The notes: a model not told the origin generated them from the sequence alone. Shown: positions 42,918-53,235, counted from the first letter of the stretch. The stretch: 64,000 nt of DNA from Roseateles depolymerans (GCA_003241055.1 QFOD01000001.1:248001-312000); one strand, 5' to 3'. Made by a program: numbers and translations.

Positions 42918-44354
42918 ATGAGCGATTCGCCGACCCCGCCCGTGGGGGACGCCACCGCCGTCATCCGCCTGTACAAGGCGGAGGACAAGATTCAGCCGCG
43001 TTCCGTGCGCGGCCGCTTCACCAACTGGCGCTGGGCGATGGTCGCGCTGACGCAGCTCGTGTTCTACGGGCTGCCATGGCTGACCTGGGGCGACCGCCCC
43101 GCCGTCCTGTTCGATCTGGCGGCGCGGCGCTTCTATATCTTCGGGCTGGTCCTCTATCCGCAGGATTTCGTCTATCTCACGGCGCTGCTGCTGATCTCCG
43201 CCTACGCGCTGTTCCTGTTCACCGCGGTGGCCGGGCGTCTGTGGTGTGGCTATGCCTGCCCGCAGACGGTCTACACCGAGATGTTCATGCTCGTGGAGCG
43301 CTGGTTTGAGGGCGACCGCAACGCGCGGCTCAAGCTCGACAAGGCGCCCTGGTCGCTGGACAAGTTCTGGCGCAAGTCCGGCAAGCAGCTCAGCTGGGTT
43401 GCGCTGGCGTTGATCACAGGGATCAGCTTTGTCGGCTACTTCACGCCGATACGCACGCTGTTCACCGAGATCGCCCAGGTGTCGCTGGGCCCCTGGGAGA
43501 CCTTCTGGGTCCTGTTCTACGGCTTTGCCACCTACGGCAATGCCGGCTTCATGCGCGAACAGGTCTGTAAGTACATGTGCCCGTACGCGCGCTTCCAGAG
43601 TGCGATGTTCGACCGCGACACGTTGATCATCAGCTACGACACCGATCGCGGCGAGCCGCGCGGCAAGAATGCGCAGCGCGGCAAGAAGGGTGAAGCCCGC
43701 AGCGAGGCCGTGGGGGACTGCATCGACTGCGGTCTTTGCGTGCAGGTTTGCCCCACGGGCATCGACATCCGCAAGGGGCTGCAGTACGAGTGCATAGGCT
43801 GCGCGGCCTGCATCGACGTCTGCAATGGCGTGATGGACAAGATGGGCACGCCTCACGGCCTGATCCGGTACGACACCGAGAACGGGCTGGAGCAGCACCT
43901 GAGCGCCGGCCAGCGCCTGCGGCGCATCTTCCGGCCCCGTGTGCTGATCTACGGCAGCGTGCTGCTGCTGATCTGCGTGGCCGTGTTCTACAGCCTGCTG
44001 TCGCGGCACAGCTTCAGGGTGGATGTCGTGCGGGATCGCGCAACGCTGGCCCGGCAGGTCGAGGACGGCTGGGTCGAGAACGTCTACCGACTGCAGGTGA
44101 TGAACGCCACCGAGCGCACCCAGCACTACCGGCTGGATGCGGATGGGCTGCAGGGACTCAAACTGAGTCAGGCCGTCGAGTTCGATGTCGGACCGGCGGA
44201 GGCTCGCTGGGTGGCGGTGGCCTTGCGTCTGCCGCCAGAGACGGCGCAGACCCTGAAGCCCGGCGCTCACCCCGTGCAATGGCACATCATTCGCCTGGGC
44301 GATGCCGCGGGCGAAACCCTCAACGAGAAATCCACTTTCGTCGTGCCGCGCTGA
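42918..44354 (+). CDS. ccoG: Cytochrome c oxidase accessory protein CcoG
   Basis: A 478-residue polyferredoxin-like membrane protein. NapH-like cysteines occur in GRLWCGYACPQTVYTEMF and CKYMCPYARFQ, two [4Fe-4S] motifs in CIDCGLCVQVCPTGIDIR and CIGCAACIDVCN, and an immunoglobulin-like C-terminal domain follows the last helix. CcoG reduces copper for cbb3 assembly. It starts 16 bases after ccoP. Confidence 0.95.
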   Translation: MSDSPTPPVGDATAVIRLYKAEDKIQPRSVRGRFTNWRWAMVALTQLVFYGLPWLTWGDRPAVLFDLAARRFYIFGLVLYPQDFVYLTALLLISAYALFLFTAVAGRLWCGYACPQTVYTEMFMLVERWFEGDRNARLKLDKAPWSLDKFWRKSGKQLSWVALALITGISFVGYFTPIRTLFTEIAQVSLGPWETFWVLFYGFATYGNAGFMREQVCKYMCPYARFQSAMFDRDTLIISYDTDRGEPRGKNAQRGKKGEARSEAVGDCIDCGLCVQVCPTGIDIRKGLQYECIGCAACIDVCNGVMDKMGTPHGLIRYDTENGLEQHLSAGQRLRRIFRPRVLIYGSVLLLICVAVFYSLLSRHSFRVDVVRDRATLARQVEDGWVENVYRLQVMNATERTQHYRLDADGLQGLKLSQAVEFDVGPAEARWVAVALRLPPETAQTLKPGAHPVQWHIIRLGDAAGETLNEKSTFVVPR

Positions 44355-44371
44355 GCGGCGGGAGACAAGCC

Positions 44372-44650
44372 ATGAGTACAAGCATTGCAACTGTGAAGCC
44401 GGCCTGGCGTGAGCCCATGGTCTGGCTGGTGGTGGGCGGGCCGGCCTCCGTGGTGGTCGCCAGCTTTTTCACGCTGGCACTGGCGATCAAGCATCCGGAT
44501 CCACCGCTGGACCTGCATGCCGGCAGCAGCCAGGCGGCGGATGATGCCGAACCTGCCGACGTGCGGGCGAAGTCGGGCGACATCGTGCCGGCGATGCTGG
44601 CACGCAATCACGCAGCAACGGGCGGCCCCCAAACCAGCCGCAAGCCCTGA
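44372..44650 (+). CDS. Short FixH/CcoH-like membrane protein
   Basis: A 92-residue protein with one N-terminal helix (MVWLVVGGPASVVVASFFTLALAI) after a WREP motif, then a polar tail. Position after ccoG and the W-x-EP-helix start resemble CcoH/FixH, but the usual periplasmic domain is missing or replaced. It overlaps the next start by one base. Called CcoH-like mostly on context. Confidence 0.65.
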   Translation: MSTSIATVKPAWREPMVWLVVGGPASVVVASFFTLALAIKHPDPPLDLHAGSSQAADDAEPADVRAKSGDIVPAMLARNHAATGGPQTSRKP

Positions 44651-44943
44651 TGGACCCGACGCTGGTGCCCTCCCGCAAGGCCCGGCGGGCGATGGCCGTA
44701 GTCTGGCCAGCGTTTCTGATGGCTGGCGTCCTGGAGATGCTGGTGTTTTCGGTCGTGGACCCGCAGGAGTTGCGCTGGTTCGGCAGCGTCCCGGTGGAGC
44801 TCTCGACACAGGCCGTCTACACGCTGGCCTTCGTCGTGTTCTGGGTGGTGCTGATGCTGGCCAGCAGCCTCAGTCTGCTGCTGATGCAGCTGCCCGAACA
44901 CGAGGGCGGGCCCGCGCCGCGAGCCCCCGGCTGGCCGCGCTGA
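44650..44943 (+). CDS. Small two-helix membrane protein at end of cco operon
   Basis: A 97-residue protein with two hydrophobic segments (about 15-36 and 57-80) linked by a loop. No cofactor motif. It overlaps the preceding stop (TGATGG) and ends 6 bases before the convergent fnr stop. An accessory of the oxidase is possible but unproven. Confidence 0.72.
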   Translation: MDPTLVPSRKARRAMAVVWPAFLMAGVLEMLVFSVVDPQELRWFGSVPVELSTQAVYTLAFVVFWVVLMLASSLSLLLMQLPEHEGGPAPRAPGWPR

Positions 44944-44949
44944 TTCGCG

Positions 44950-45681
44950 TCAGACCCTGCTGTTATTGACCAGGGCCTGCAGTCCGGCCTGGTTGAGGAT
45001 GCGCAGCTGGCGCTGCTTGACTTCCATGAGGCCTTCGTCCTGGAACTTGGAGAAGGTGCGGCTGACCGTTTCGAGCTTGAGGCCCAGGTAGCTGCCGATC
45101 TCCTCGCGCGTCATGCGCAACACCAGGCTGGAGGCCGAGAAGCCTCGTGCCTGCAGGCGCTGTGTCAGGTTGAGCAGGAAGGCGGCCAGGCGTTCCTCGG
45201 CGCGCATATTGCCCAGCAGCAGCATCACGCCGTGGTCGCGAACGATCTCGCGGCTCATGATCTTGTGGAACTGCTTCTGCAGCACGGCGAACTCGTGCGA
45301 CAGCTCTTCGAGCTGCGAGTACGGAATCACGCAGACCGAGGAGTCCTCCAGCGCGACCGCGTCACAGTGATGGTGGTCGCTGCTGATGCCGTCCAGCCCC
45401 AGCAGTTCGCCCGCCATCTGGAAACCTGTCACCTGATCGCGGCCATCCTCACTGCTTACGCAGGTCTTGAAGAAGCCGGCTCGCACGGCATAGAGGGCCT
45501 CGAATCCGTCGCCATTGCGGAACAGATATTCGCCGCGCGGTACCGCGCGGCGCTTGGCAACCAGGCCGTCCAGCTGCTCCAGCTCCCGGGTGGAGAGCCC
45601 CAGCGGCAGGCAGAGCTCCCGCAGGTTGCAACTCGCACAGGCGACTTTGAGCGGCTCGATGGCGATGGTCGTAGGAGTCAT
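44950..45681 (-). CDS. fnr: FNR-type oxygen-sensing transcription regulator
   Basis: A 243-residue FNR. Cluster ligands are Cys15, Cys18, Cys24 and Cys106, so an oxygen-labile [4Fe-4S] is expected. A cyclic-nucleotide-type sensor domain follows (LYAVRAGFFKT) and the helix-turn-helix TREEIGSYLGLKLETVSRTFSKF contains the E-x2-SR recognition motif for TTGAT half-sites. ATG 45681 is used; 45699 is an alternative. It is the likely regulator of the FNR-type boxes in this window. Confidence 0.94.
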   Translation of the reverse strand: MTPTTIAIEPLKVACASCNLRELCLPLGLSTRELEQLDGLVAKRRAVPRGEYLFRNGDGFEALYAVRAGFFKTCVSSEDGRDQVTGFQMAGELLGLDGISSDHHHCDAVALEDSSVCVIPYSQLEELSHEFAVLQKQFHKIMSREIVRDHGVMLLLGNMRAEERLAAFLLNLTQRLQARGFSASSLVLRMTREEIGSYLGLKLETVSRTFSKFQDEGLMEVKQRQLRILNQAGLQALVNNSRV

Positions 45682-45702
45682 GCCCGTGATTATGCGCATG
45701 GT

Positions 45703-45716
45703 TTGACCGGGATCGC
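45703..45716. promoter_or_regulatory. Degenerate FNR-like site in the fnr upstream region
   Basis: TTGAC-CGGG-ATCGC keeps one good half-site and part of the second. It lies just upstream of the fnr start (45681), where an autoregulatory site would be. Weak on its own. Confidence 0.35.
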
Positions 45717-45753
45717 TAACTCGGCAGGTGCTGCCGCAACGCCGTCGGGGCCG

Positions 45754-45767
45754 TTGATGTGGATCAA
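45754..45767. promoter_or_regulatory. Perfect FNR box between fnr and hemN
   Basis: TTGAT-GTGG-ATCAA is the exact FNR consensus. Its centre is 41.5 bases before the ATG of hemN (45802), the same geometry as at ccoI, though the -10 (CACAGT at 45790-45795) is poorer. It could also act on fnr in the other direction. Confidence 0.82.
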
Positions 45768-45801
45768 CACCAAACCCGGGCGCGATCGGCACAGTTCGGC
45801 C

Positions 45802-47187
45802 ATGCCTACCGTATCCACGCGCCTCGTCAACCCGGATCTGCTGCGTCGCCATGATGTGAACGGTCCGCGTTACACCTCCTATCCGACGGCCGATCGATTC
45901 GTCGAGGCCTACCAGTCTCTGCAGCACGAGCAGGCGCTGGCGCAGCGGGGTACTGCCCAGCCCTTGTCGCTGTACGTGCACATCCCCTTCTGCGAGCAGC
46001 TCTGCTACTACTGCGCCTGCAACAAGATCATCACCAAGCATCATGAGCGGGCGGCGCCGTATCTGGCGGCGCTGGACATCGAGATGGACCTGGTGGTGGA
46101 GGCGCTCGGGGCCGGGCACGCGCCGGTGTCGCAGCTGCATTTCGGTGGCGGGTCGCCGACCTTCCTGTCCGATGCTGAGCTGTCCGGCCTGATGGACTCC
46201 ATCCGTCAGCGTTTCAAGATCCTGCCTGGCGCCGAGTTGTCGATCGAGGTCGACCCGCGGACCGTGGACGTGAGCCGGCTCGCGCATCTTCGGTCGCTGG
46301 GCTTCAACCGCCTGTCTTTCGGCATCCAGGATTTCAATCCGGCCGTCCAGAAGGCCGTGCATCGGGTGCAGGGGCAGGATCAGGTCGCTGCGTTGATGGA
46401 AGCGGCGCGGGCGCAAGGCTTTGCGTCCATCAGCGTGGATCTGATCTACGGCCTGCCGCTGCAGACGCCACAGAGCTTTGCCCAGACCATCGCCGAGGTC
46501 GCCGCGCTGCGTCCTGATCGCATCGCGATGTATGCGTATGCGCACCTGCCGCAGCGCTTCAAGCCGCAGCGCCGCATTGCTGCCGAATTGCTGCCGCCCG
46601 CGGGCGACAAGCTGGGCATGCTGTCCAACGCGATCAGCGCATTGCTGGATGCCGGCTACGTCTACATCGGCATGGACCACTTCGCGCTGCCCGAAGATTC
46701 GCTGGCGGTCGCCAAGCGGCAGGGCCGGCTGCATCGCAACTTCCAGGGCTACAGCACGCAGCCGGATACCGACCTCATCGGCCTGGGGGTGTCGTCCATC
46801 AGCCGCGTCGGCGCCACCTACGCGCAGAACGCCAAGACGATCGAGGAGTACGAGGACGCGCTGCGCCAGCGTCAGCTGCCGGTGCAGCGCGGCCTGGCGC
46901 TGACGCGCGACGATCTGCTGCGTCGGGCGGTCATCATGGCGCTGATGTGCCAGGGTCGTCTGGAGTTCGAGTCCATCGCCGCGTCCTATCTGATCGATGT
47001 GCCGCGCTACTTCGCGGCCGAATTCGAGCGTCTGCAGGCGCTGGCCACGCAGGGGCTGGTCGAGCTGGAGGCCGATGCCATCCAGGTGACGCCGCTGGGC
47101 TGGTACTTCGTGCGCGCGGTCGCCATGGTGTTCGATCGCTATGTCCAGACGGATGCAAGCCGCGACAGATTCTCTAAGATCATCTGA
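45802..47187 (+). CDS. hemN: Oxygen-independent coproporphyrinogen III oxidase
   Basis: A 461-residue radical-SAM enzyme making protoporphyrinogen precursors without oxygen. The cluster motif C-x3-C-x2-C lies at Cys64/68/71 (FCEQLCYYCAC), the HFGGGSPTFL block near residue 115 and the C-terminal HemN domain follow. ATG 45802 gives the canonical N-terminus (RYTSYPTADRF). An FNR box upstream fits anaerobic induction. The next gene overlaps by one base. Confidence 0.96.
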   Translation: MPTVSTRLVNPDLLRRHDVNGPRYTSYPTADRFVEAYQSLQHEQALAQRGTAQPLSLYVHIPFCEQLCYYCACNKIITKHHERAAPYLAALDIEMDLVVEALGAGHAPVSQLHFGGGSPTFLSDAELSGLMDSIRQRFKILPGAELSIEVDPRTVDVSRLAHLRSLGFNRLSFGIQDFNPAVQKAVHRVQGQDQVAALMEAARAQGFASISVDLIYGLPLQTPQSFAQTIAEVAALRPDRIAMYAYAHLPQRFKPQRRIAAELLPPAGDKLGMLSNAISALLDAGYVYIGMDHFALPEDSLAVAKRQGRLHRNFQGYSTQPDTDLIGLGVSSISRVGATYAQNAKTIEEYEDALRQRQLPVQRGLALTRDDLLRRAVIMALMCQGRLEFESIAASYLIDVPRYFAAEFERLQALATQGLVELEADAIQVTPLGWYFVRAVAMVFDRYVQTDASRDRFSKII

Positions 47188-47813
47188 TGCTTGATCTCGC
47201 GCTGATCTCATCAGCCACCCTGATGGGCTTGGCGGCGACGCCGCACTGTGCGGCAATGTGCAGTGCTCCTTGTGCGCTGGCCTGCAAGGGGGCGCGCCAG
47301 CAGGCTGGATTCCAGGTCGGCCGGGTGCTCGGCTATGCAGCCGGTGGCGCGCTGGCGACGGTGTCTGCGCAGTTGCTGGCCGAGGTGTCGCAGAGCGCGA
47401 CGCTGTTGCAGCCCGTCTGGGCGCTGCTGCAGGCCGCCCTGCTGGCGCTGGGCTTGAGCCTGCTCTGGCGGGGCCGCGCGCCTTTGTGGCTGGGAGCCTT
47501 GCAATGGCGCCCTCAGGGGCGACACGTGATGCTCACCGGCATGGCCTGGGTGGCCATGCCTTGCGGGCTGCTGCATGCCGCGCTGCTGCTGGCGGCGCTG
47601 TCCAACACGGTGCTGGGCGGGGCGCTGGCGATGACCGGCTTCGCGCTCGCCAGCAGTCTGGGGCTGCTGGTCGCGCCGCTGCTGACTGCAAGGCTGCGCG
47701 GACGCGGCGGTGATGCCGCGCCGGCGCTTCGGCTTGCGGGTCTGGGCATGGCCACCGCATCGGCCTGGGCGCTGGTTGAAGGGGTATGGCGCCGTTCCCT
47801 GCTGCTGTGCTGA
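47187..47813 (+). CDS. TauE/SafE (UreH-like) membrane protein
   Basis: A 208-residue membrane protein with five to six helices. The N-terminal H-C-A-A-M-C and C-A-L-A-C cysteines and GFQVGRVLGYAAGGALA match the sulfite exporter TauE/SafE family often found with cco genes, where a role in copper or heme delivery is suspected. The ATG overlaps the hemN stop. Confidence 0.85.
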   Translation: MLDLALISSATLMGLAATPHCAAMCSAPCALACKGARQQAGFQVGRVLGYAAGGALATVSAQLLAEVSQSATLLQPVWALLQAALLALGLSLLWRGRAPLWLGALQWRPQGRHVMLTGMAWVAMPCGLLHAALLLAALSNTVLGGALAMTGFALASSLGLLVAPLLTARLRGRGGDAAPALRLAGLGMATASAWALVEGVWRRSLLLC

Positions 47814-47831
47814 GCGCCGCTAAACTCGTTG

Positions 47832-47844
47832 CCCCCCCCCCCCC
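47832..47844. repeat. Run of 13 cytosines upstream of icd
   Basis: An uninterrupted C13 tract 36 bases before the icd start. Such a long homopolymer is rare even at high GC. It could be a slippage-prone tract in a promoter or leader, or a sequencing error. Confidence 0.9.
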
Positions 47845-47879
47845 GATTTCGTCCCCGTCCCTCAGGGAATCCCGCTGAT

Positions 47880-49139
<1,260 letters not shown>

Positions 49140-49160
49140 CGCGCCGGTCCGCAAACGACG

Positions 49161-49194
49161 ACGCCCCGCAGGCCAGCAGCCTGCGGGGCGTTTT
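49161..49194 (+). terminator. Intrinsic terminator of icd
   Basis: ACGCCCCGCAGG, 7-base loop, CCTGCGGGGCGT and a short T-run: a perfect 12-bp stem 21 bases after the stop. Confidence 0.92.
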
Positions 49195-49233
49195 GCTGTC
49201 GGTGTGGAGTCTTCTTGTCCGGATCAGACGTCC

Positions 49234-49479
49234 TTACGAGGCGATGGCATGCTGCGCCTCAAGGGCCCTGGCCAGTTCCATGGGCTGGATGTTCTGGGCC
49301 AGTTGACCCTTGGGGCCCTGCACCAGATCGAACTGCACCTGACAGCCTTGCTTGAGCGTTCGGAAGCCGTCCATCTGGATGGCAGAAAAGTGTGCGAACA
49401 CGTCTCCACCACCCGTTTCGGGCTCGATGAAACCAAAGCCCTTGGCGTCGTTAAACCACTTGACCTTGCCGAGTGCCAT
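49234..49479 (-). CDS. Cold-shock domain protein
   Basis: An 81-residue CspA-family RNA/DNA-binding protein. KVKWFNDAKGFGFIEPETGG has RNP1 (KGFGFI) and DVFAHFSAI has RNP2. The C-terminal helix after residue 68 is slightly longer than in CspA. Its leader (49480-49560) is relatively AT-rich. A cold-shock gene between icd and clpS is common in Burkholderiales. Confidence 0.94.
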   Translation of the reverse strand: MALGKVKWFNDAKGFGFIEPETGGGDVFAHFSAIQMDGFRTLKQGCQVQFDLVQGPKGQLAQNIQPMELARALEAQHAIAS

Positions 49480-49678
49480 ATTTTGTCTCCTGCTCTATAT
49501 GCCCCTCCATTAAAGATTGGAGGTGGGCTTTGATTCTGGGCTGCGTGTCGAAGGCGTCAATTCAGGACCTTCCCGTCCGGGTTGACCCGTAGTGGCGGGC
49601 GCAGTCTTGCAAATCCTGAGGGCGTCGCCACTTGCCTGAGCATCGGCGGGGAAATACCCCCGTCGATAGAATCAAAGC

Positions 49679-50068
49679 ATGTTGATTTCGTCTGCCGTCA
49701 CTGTCATCCACGTTGCCGCTTCAACGCCTGTTCCCCCGGTGCCACCGGGGGCGGGCGAGGGCGAAGGCGAGGGGGGCTCCAGCACGGTGGCCGAGCGAGC
49801 ACCGCAGAAGACAGAGCCTCCCAGGCTCTATCAGGTGCTGCTGCTGAATGATGATTTCACGCCCATGGAGTTCGTAGTCATGGTTCTTCAGGAATTTTTC
49901 CGCCATGACCTCGATACGGCGACGCAGATCATGCTCAAAATCCACCACGAAGGTCGCGGTGTCTGCGGTGTGTTCACCAAGGATGTGGCAGCGACCAAGG
50001 TGGAACTCGTGCTGGCCGCCTCCCGGCGTGCCGGCCACCCCCTGCAGTGCATTATGGAGGCCGCATGA
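49679..50068 (+). CDS. clpS: ClpS adaptor protein
   Basis: ClpS delivers N-degron substrates to ClpAP. The core from PPRLYQVLLLNDDFTPMEFVVMVLQEFF through CGVFTKDVAATKVELVL is intact. The 129-residue form from ATG 49679 has a 48-residue N-terminal extension with PVPPVPPGAGEGEGEGG; a GTG at 49787 would give a more usual length of 93. The stop overlaps the clpA start (ATGA). Confidence 0.92.
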   Translation: MLISSAVTVIHVAASTPVPPVPPGAGEGEGEGGSSTVAERAPQKTEPPRLYQVLLLNDDFTPMEFVVMVLQEFFRHDLDTATQIMLKIHHEGRGVCGVFTKDVAATKVELVLAASRRAGHPLQCIMEAA

Positions 50069-52392
50069 TTGCGCAAGAGCTTGAAGTCAGCCTGCACATG
50101 GCGTTCGTTGAGGCGCGCCAACAGCGGCATGAGTTCATCACCGTCGAACACCTGCTGCTCGCGCTGCTGGACAACCCCAGCGCCGCCGAGGTGCTGCGCG
50201 CCTGTGCGGCCAACCTGGACGACCTGCGCAAGAGTCTGACGCAGTTCATCAAGGAAAACACGCCCATGGTGGGCGGCACCGACGAGGTGGACACGCAGCC
50301 CACGCTGGGTTTCCAGCGTGTGATCCAGCGCGCCATCATGCATGTGCAGAGCACCGGCAGCGGCAAGAAGGAAGTCACCGGCGCCAATGTGCTGGTGGCC
50401 ATCTTCGGCGAGAAGGATTCCCACGCGGTTTACTACCTGCACCAGCAGGGCGTGACCCGGCTGGATGTCGTCAACTTCATCGCCCACGGCATCAAGAAGA
50501 CGGACCCCGAGCCGCCCAAGAACCCCGAAGGGTCTCAGGGCAATGGGGCCGAGGCCGAGCGTGAAGAAGGCGAGGGCGCCGGGCCCAAGGCGTCGCCGCT
50601 GGAGCAGTTCACGCAGAACCTGAACCAGCAGGCCAAGGACGGCAAGATCGATCCGCTGATTGGGCGCGAGTCCGAGGTGGAGCGGGTTGTGCAGGTGCTG
50701 TGCCGCCGCCGCAAGAACAACCCGCTGCTGGTGGGCGAGGCCGGCGTCGGCAAGACCGCGATCGCCGAGGGGCTGGCCTGGCGCATCACCGAAGGCGAAG
50801 TGCCCGACGTGCTGGCCGACTCCGTCGTCTACTCGCTGGACATGGGCGCGCTGCTGGCTGGTACCAAATACCGCGGTGACTTCGAGCAGCGCCTGAAGGC
50901 GGTGCTCAAGGCGCTGAAGGAGCAGCCGCATGCGGTGCTGTTCATCGACGAGATCCACACGCTGATCGGCGCCGGTGCGGCGTCGGGCGGGACGCTGGAT
51001 GCCAGCAATCTGCTGAAACCGGCGCTGTCCAGCGGCGCGATGAAGTGCATTGGCGCGACGACGTTCAACGAGTACCGCGGCATCTTCGAGAAGGACGCCG
51101 CGCTGAGCCGCCGCTTCCAGAAGGTGGACGTGGCCGAGCCGTCGGTGGAGCAGACCGTCGAGATCCTGAAGGGCCTGAAGAGCCGTTTCGAGGAGCACCA
51201 CTCGGTCAAGTACGCGCTGGGCGCGCTGCAGGCTGCGGCTGAGTTGTCGGCCAAGTACATCAATGACCGCCATCTGCCGGACAAGGCCATCGACGTCATC
51301 GACGAGGCCGGTGCCGCGCAGCGCATCCTGCCCAAGAGCAAGCAGAAGAAGACCATCACGCGTGCCGAGGTGGAGGACATCGTCGCCAAGATCGCGCGCA
51401 TCCCGCCCACCTCGGTCAACAGCGACGACCGCAGCAAGCTCAAGACGCTGGACCGCGACCTGAAGAGTGTCGTGTTCGGGCAAGACCCGGCGGTCGACGC
51501 GCTGGCCGCGGCCATCAAGATGGCGCGCTCCGGCCTGGGTCGGCCGGACAAGCCGGTGGGCTCCTTCCTGTTCAGTGGCCCCACGGGTGTCGGCAAGACC
51601 GAGGTGGCCAAGCAGCTTGCCTACATCCTGGGCATCGAGCTGATCCGCTTCGACATGTCCGAATACATGGAGCGCCATGCGGTCAGCCGACTGATCGGCG
51701 CGCCCCCGGGCTATGTCGGCTTCGATCAGGGCGGCCTGCTGACGGAAGCCGTCACCAAGAAGCCGCATGCGGTGCTGCTGCTCGACGAGATCGAGAAGGC
51801 GCATCCGGACGTGTTCAACGTGCTGCTGCAGGTCATGGACCATGGCACGCTGACCGACAACAACGGGCGCAAGGCCGACTTCCGCAACGTCATCATCATC
51901 ATGACGACGAATGCGGGCGCCGAGATCATGAACAAGTCGACGATAGGCTTCACGACCCAGCGGCAGCAGGGCGACGAGATGGCCGACATCAAGCGCCTGT
52001 TCACGCCGGAGTTCCGCAACCGCCTGGACGCCATCGTGTCCTTCCGTCCGCTGGACGAGGAAATCATCCTGCGCGTGGTCGACAAGTTCCTGCTGCAGTT
52101 GGAGAGCCAGTTGCAGGAGAAGAAGGTCGAGGTCACCTTCAGCGATGCGCTGCGTAAGCAGCTCGCGAAGAAGGGTTTCGATCCTCTGATGGGCGCCCGA
52201 CCGATGCAACGCCTGATCCAGGACACCATCCGTCGTGCGTTGGCCGACGAGTTGCTGTTCGGCCGCCTGGTCGATGGTGGTCGACTCAGCGTGGATGTCG
52301 ACGATGCGGGCGAGGTGAAGCTGGACATCCAGCCCAACCCCGGCAAGCCGTCCAAGGACAACAAGCCCAAGGCCGAACCGGCCACGGCCTGA
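50065..52392 (+). CDS. clpA: ClpA, ATPase subunit of ClpAP protease
   Basis: A 775-residue AAA+ unfoldase. N-terminal ClpS-binding domain (residues 1-145), first AAA module with Walker A GEAGVGKT (about 227) and second with GPTGVGKT (about 509), Walker B LLLDEIEKAHPD, and the IGF-type loop residues KSTIGFTTQ that dock on ClpP. Start at 50065 overlaps clpS. Confidence 0.96.
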   Translation: MIAQELEVSLHMAFVEARQQRHEFITVEHLLLALLDNPSAAEVLRACAANLDDLRKSLTQFIKENTPMVGGTDEVDTQPTLGFQRVIQRAIMHVQSTGSGKKEVTGANVLVAIFGEKDSHAVYYLHQQGVTRLDVVNFIAHGIKKTDPEPPKNPEGSQGNGAEAEREEGEGAGPKASPLEQFTQNLNQQAKDGKIDPLIGRESEVERVVQVLCRRRKNNPLLVGEAGVGKTAIAEGLAWRITEGEVPDVLADSVVYSLDMGALLAGTKYRGDFEQRLKAVLKALKEQPHAVLFIDEIHTLIGAGAASGGTLDASNLLKPALSSGAMKCIGATTFNEYRGIFEKDAALSRRFQKVDVAEPSVEQTVEILKGLKSRFEEHHSVKYALGALQAAAELSAKYINDRHLPDKAIDVIDEAGAAQRILPKSKQKKTITRAEVEDIVAKIARIPPTSVNSDDRSKLKTLDRDLKSVVFGQDPAVDALAAAIKMARSGLGRPDKPVGSFLFSGPTGVGKTEVAKQLAYILGIELIRFDMSEYMERHAVSRLIGAPPGYVGFDQGGLLTEAVTKKPHAVLLLDEIEKAHPDVFNVLLQVMDHGTLTDNNGRKADFRNVIIIMTTNAGAEIMNKSTIGFTTQRQQGDEMADIKRLFTPEFRNRLDAIVSFRPLDEEIILRVVDKFLLQLESQLQEKKVEVTFSDALRKQLAKKGFDPLMGARPMQRLIQDTIRRALADELLFGRLVDGGRLSVDVDDAGEVKLDIQPNPGKPSKDNKPKAEPATA

Positions 52393-52411
52393 GCACGCTC
52401 CGCATGCCAGC

Positions 52412-52437
52412 AAAGGGACGCCTCGGCGTCCCTTTTT
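52412..52437 (+). terminator. Intrinsic terminator of clpSA
   Basis: AAAGGGACGC, loop CTCG, GCGTCCCTTT and further T: 10-bp perfect stem about 20 bases after clpA. Confidence 0.92.
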
Positions 52438-52449
52438 CGTGGCCGCGAA

Positions 52450-53235
52450 TCAGCGGGCCGGGTCTTGCTTGAAGAAGCCGGCCAGCAGGTCGTACATTGT
52501 CGGTTCTTCCCGCCGCATGGCTTGGGGTGCCACGAAGAAGGCCTCGACCGCCACCGCGAAGAACTCCTCGACGGCCTCCGCGCCATAGGGGTCGATCAGC
52601 GTTTCCTCGCCGGCATCGACGCGCTCGCAGAAGCGGACCCATTCGGTGTCGATGGTGGCGATCCAGGCCTCCCGCTCGATGTCGGGCAGCGGCGGCACGC
52701 CATCGGCCAGGCCGTCCCGCATGTCGATCACGTGGGCGAACTCGTGGATCACCACGTTGTAGACCGCGTCCGTGCCGTGCAGGGCCGGATCGTCACTGGC
52801 TGCGACGGCCTGCCAGGCCAGCATCAGCGGCCCGCCCTCCATCGCCTCGCCGGCCAGTTCCTCGTCGTACTCGTGGACGATGCCGTCCTCGTCCATCACC
52901 TCGCGGCGCGCGAGCACCTCGCCCTCGTGCATCACGAGGCCAACGAAGCCGTCGTACCACTGCAGGCCCAGGCGCAGCACCGGCAGGCAGGCCTGGGCGG
53001 CCACCGCGACGGCCACCTCGTCCGTGATCTGAAAGCCTGCCGCGCCGTGGAACTCCTTGCGCGAGAGGAAGAGGCTGGCCAGGCGACGCAACTCGGCCCG
53101 ATCGCTGTCGCTGCGCTGCGCCAGGAACGGATAGCGCAACAGCGTGAGCTGCCACAGCGCGTCGGGGATGGCGTGGCGGCTCACAGCGCGTGCCTCGCGG
53201 CTCGACGTCCAGGCCTTCAGCAGGCGGCCGATCAC
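52450..53235 (-). CDS. mtfA: MtfA-type zinc peptidase (M90)
   Basis: A 261-residue M90 peptidase. VIHEFAHVIDM contains HExxH and the downstream AEAVEEFFAVAVEAFF supplies the third zinc ligand. MtfA in E. coli binds the regulator Mlc. The GTG start at 53235 overlaps the lpxH stop (GTGA). Confidence 0.9.
   Translation of the reverse strand: MIGRLLKAWTSSREARAVSRHAIPDALWQLTLLRYPFLAQRSDSDRAELRRLASLFLSRKEFHGAAGFQITDEVAVAVAAQACLPVLRLGLQWYDGFVGLVMHEGEVLARREVMDEDGIVHEYDEELAGEAMEGGPLMLAWQAVAASDDPALHGTDAVYNVVIHEFAHVIDMRDGLADGVPPLPDIEREAWIATIDTEWVRFCERVDAGEETLIDPYGAEAVEEFFAVAVEAFFVAPQAMRREEPTMYDLLAGFFKQDPAR

Noticed and set aside
49888..52413. Very long open frame antisense to clpA (over 800 codons), and similar long antisense frames under ccoI, icd2 and the binding-protein gene
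   Set aside because: They mirror strongly biased high-GC codon use of the real genes, are His/Arg/Gln-rich and have no recognisable domains.
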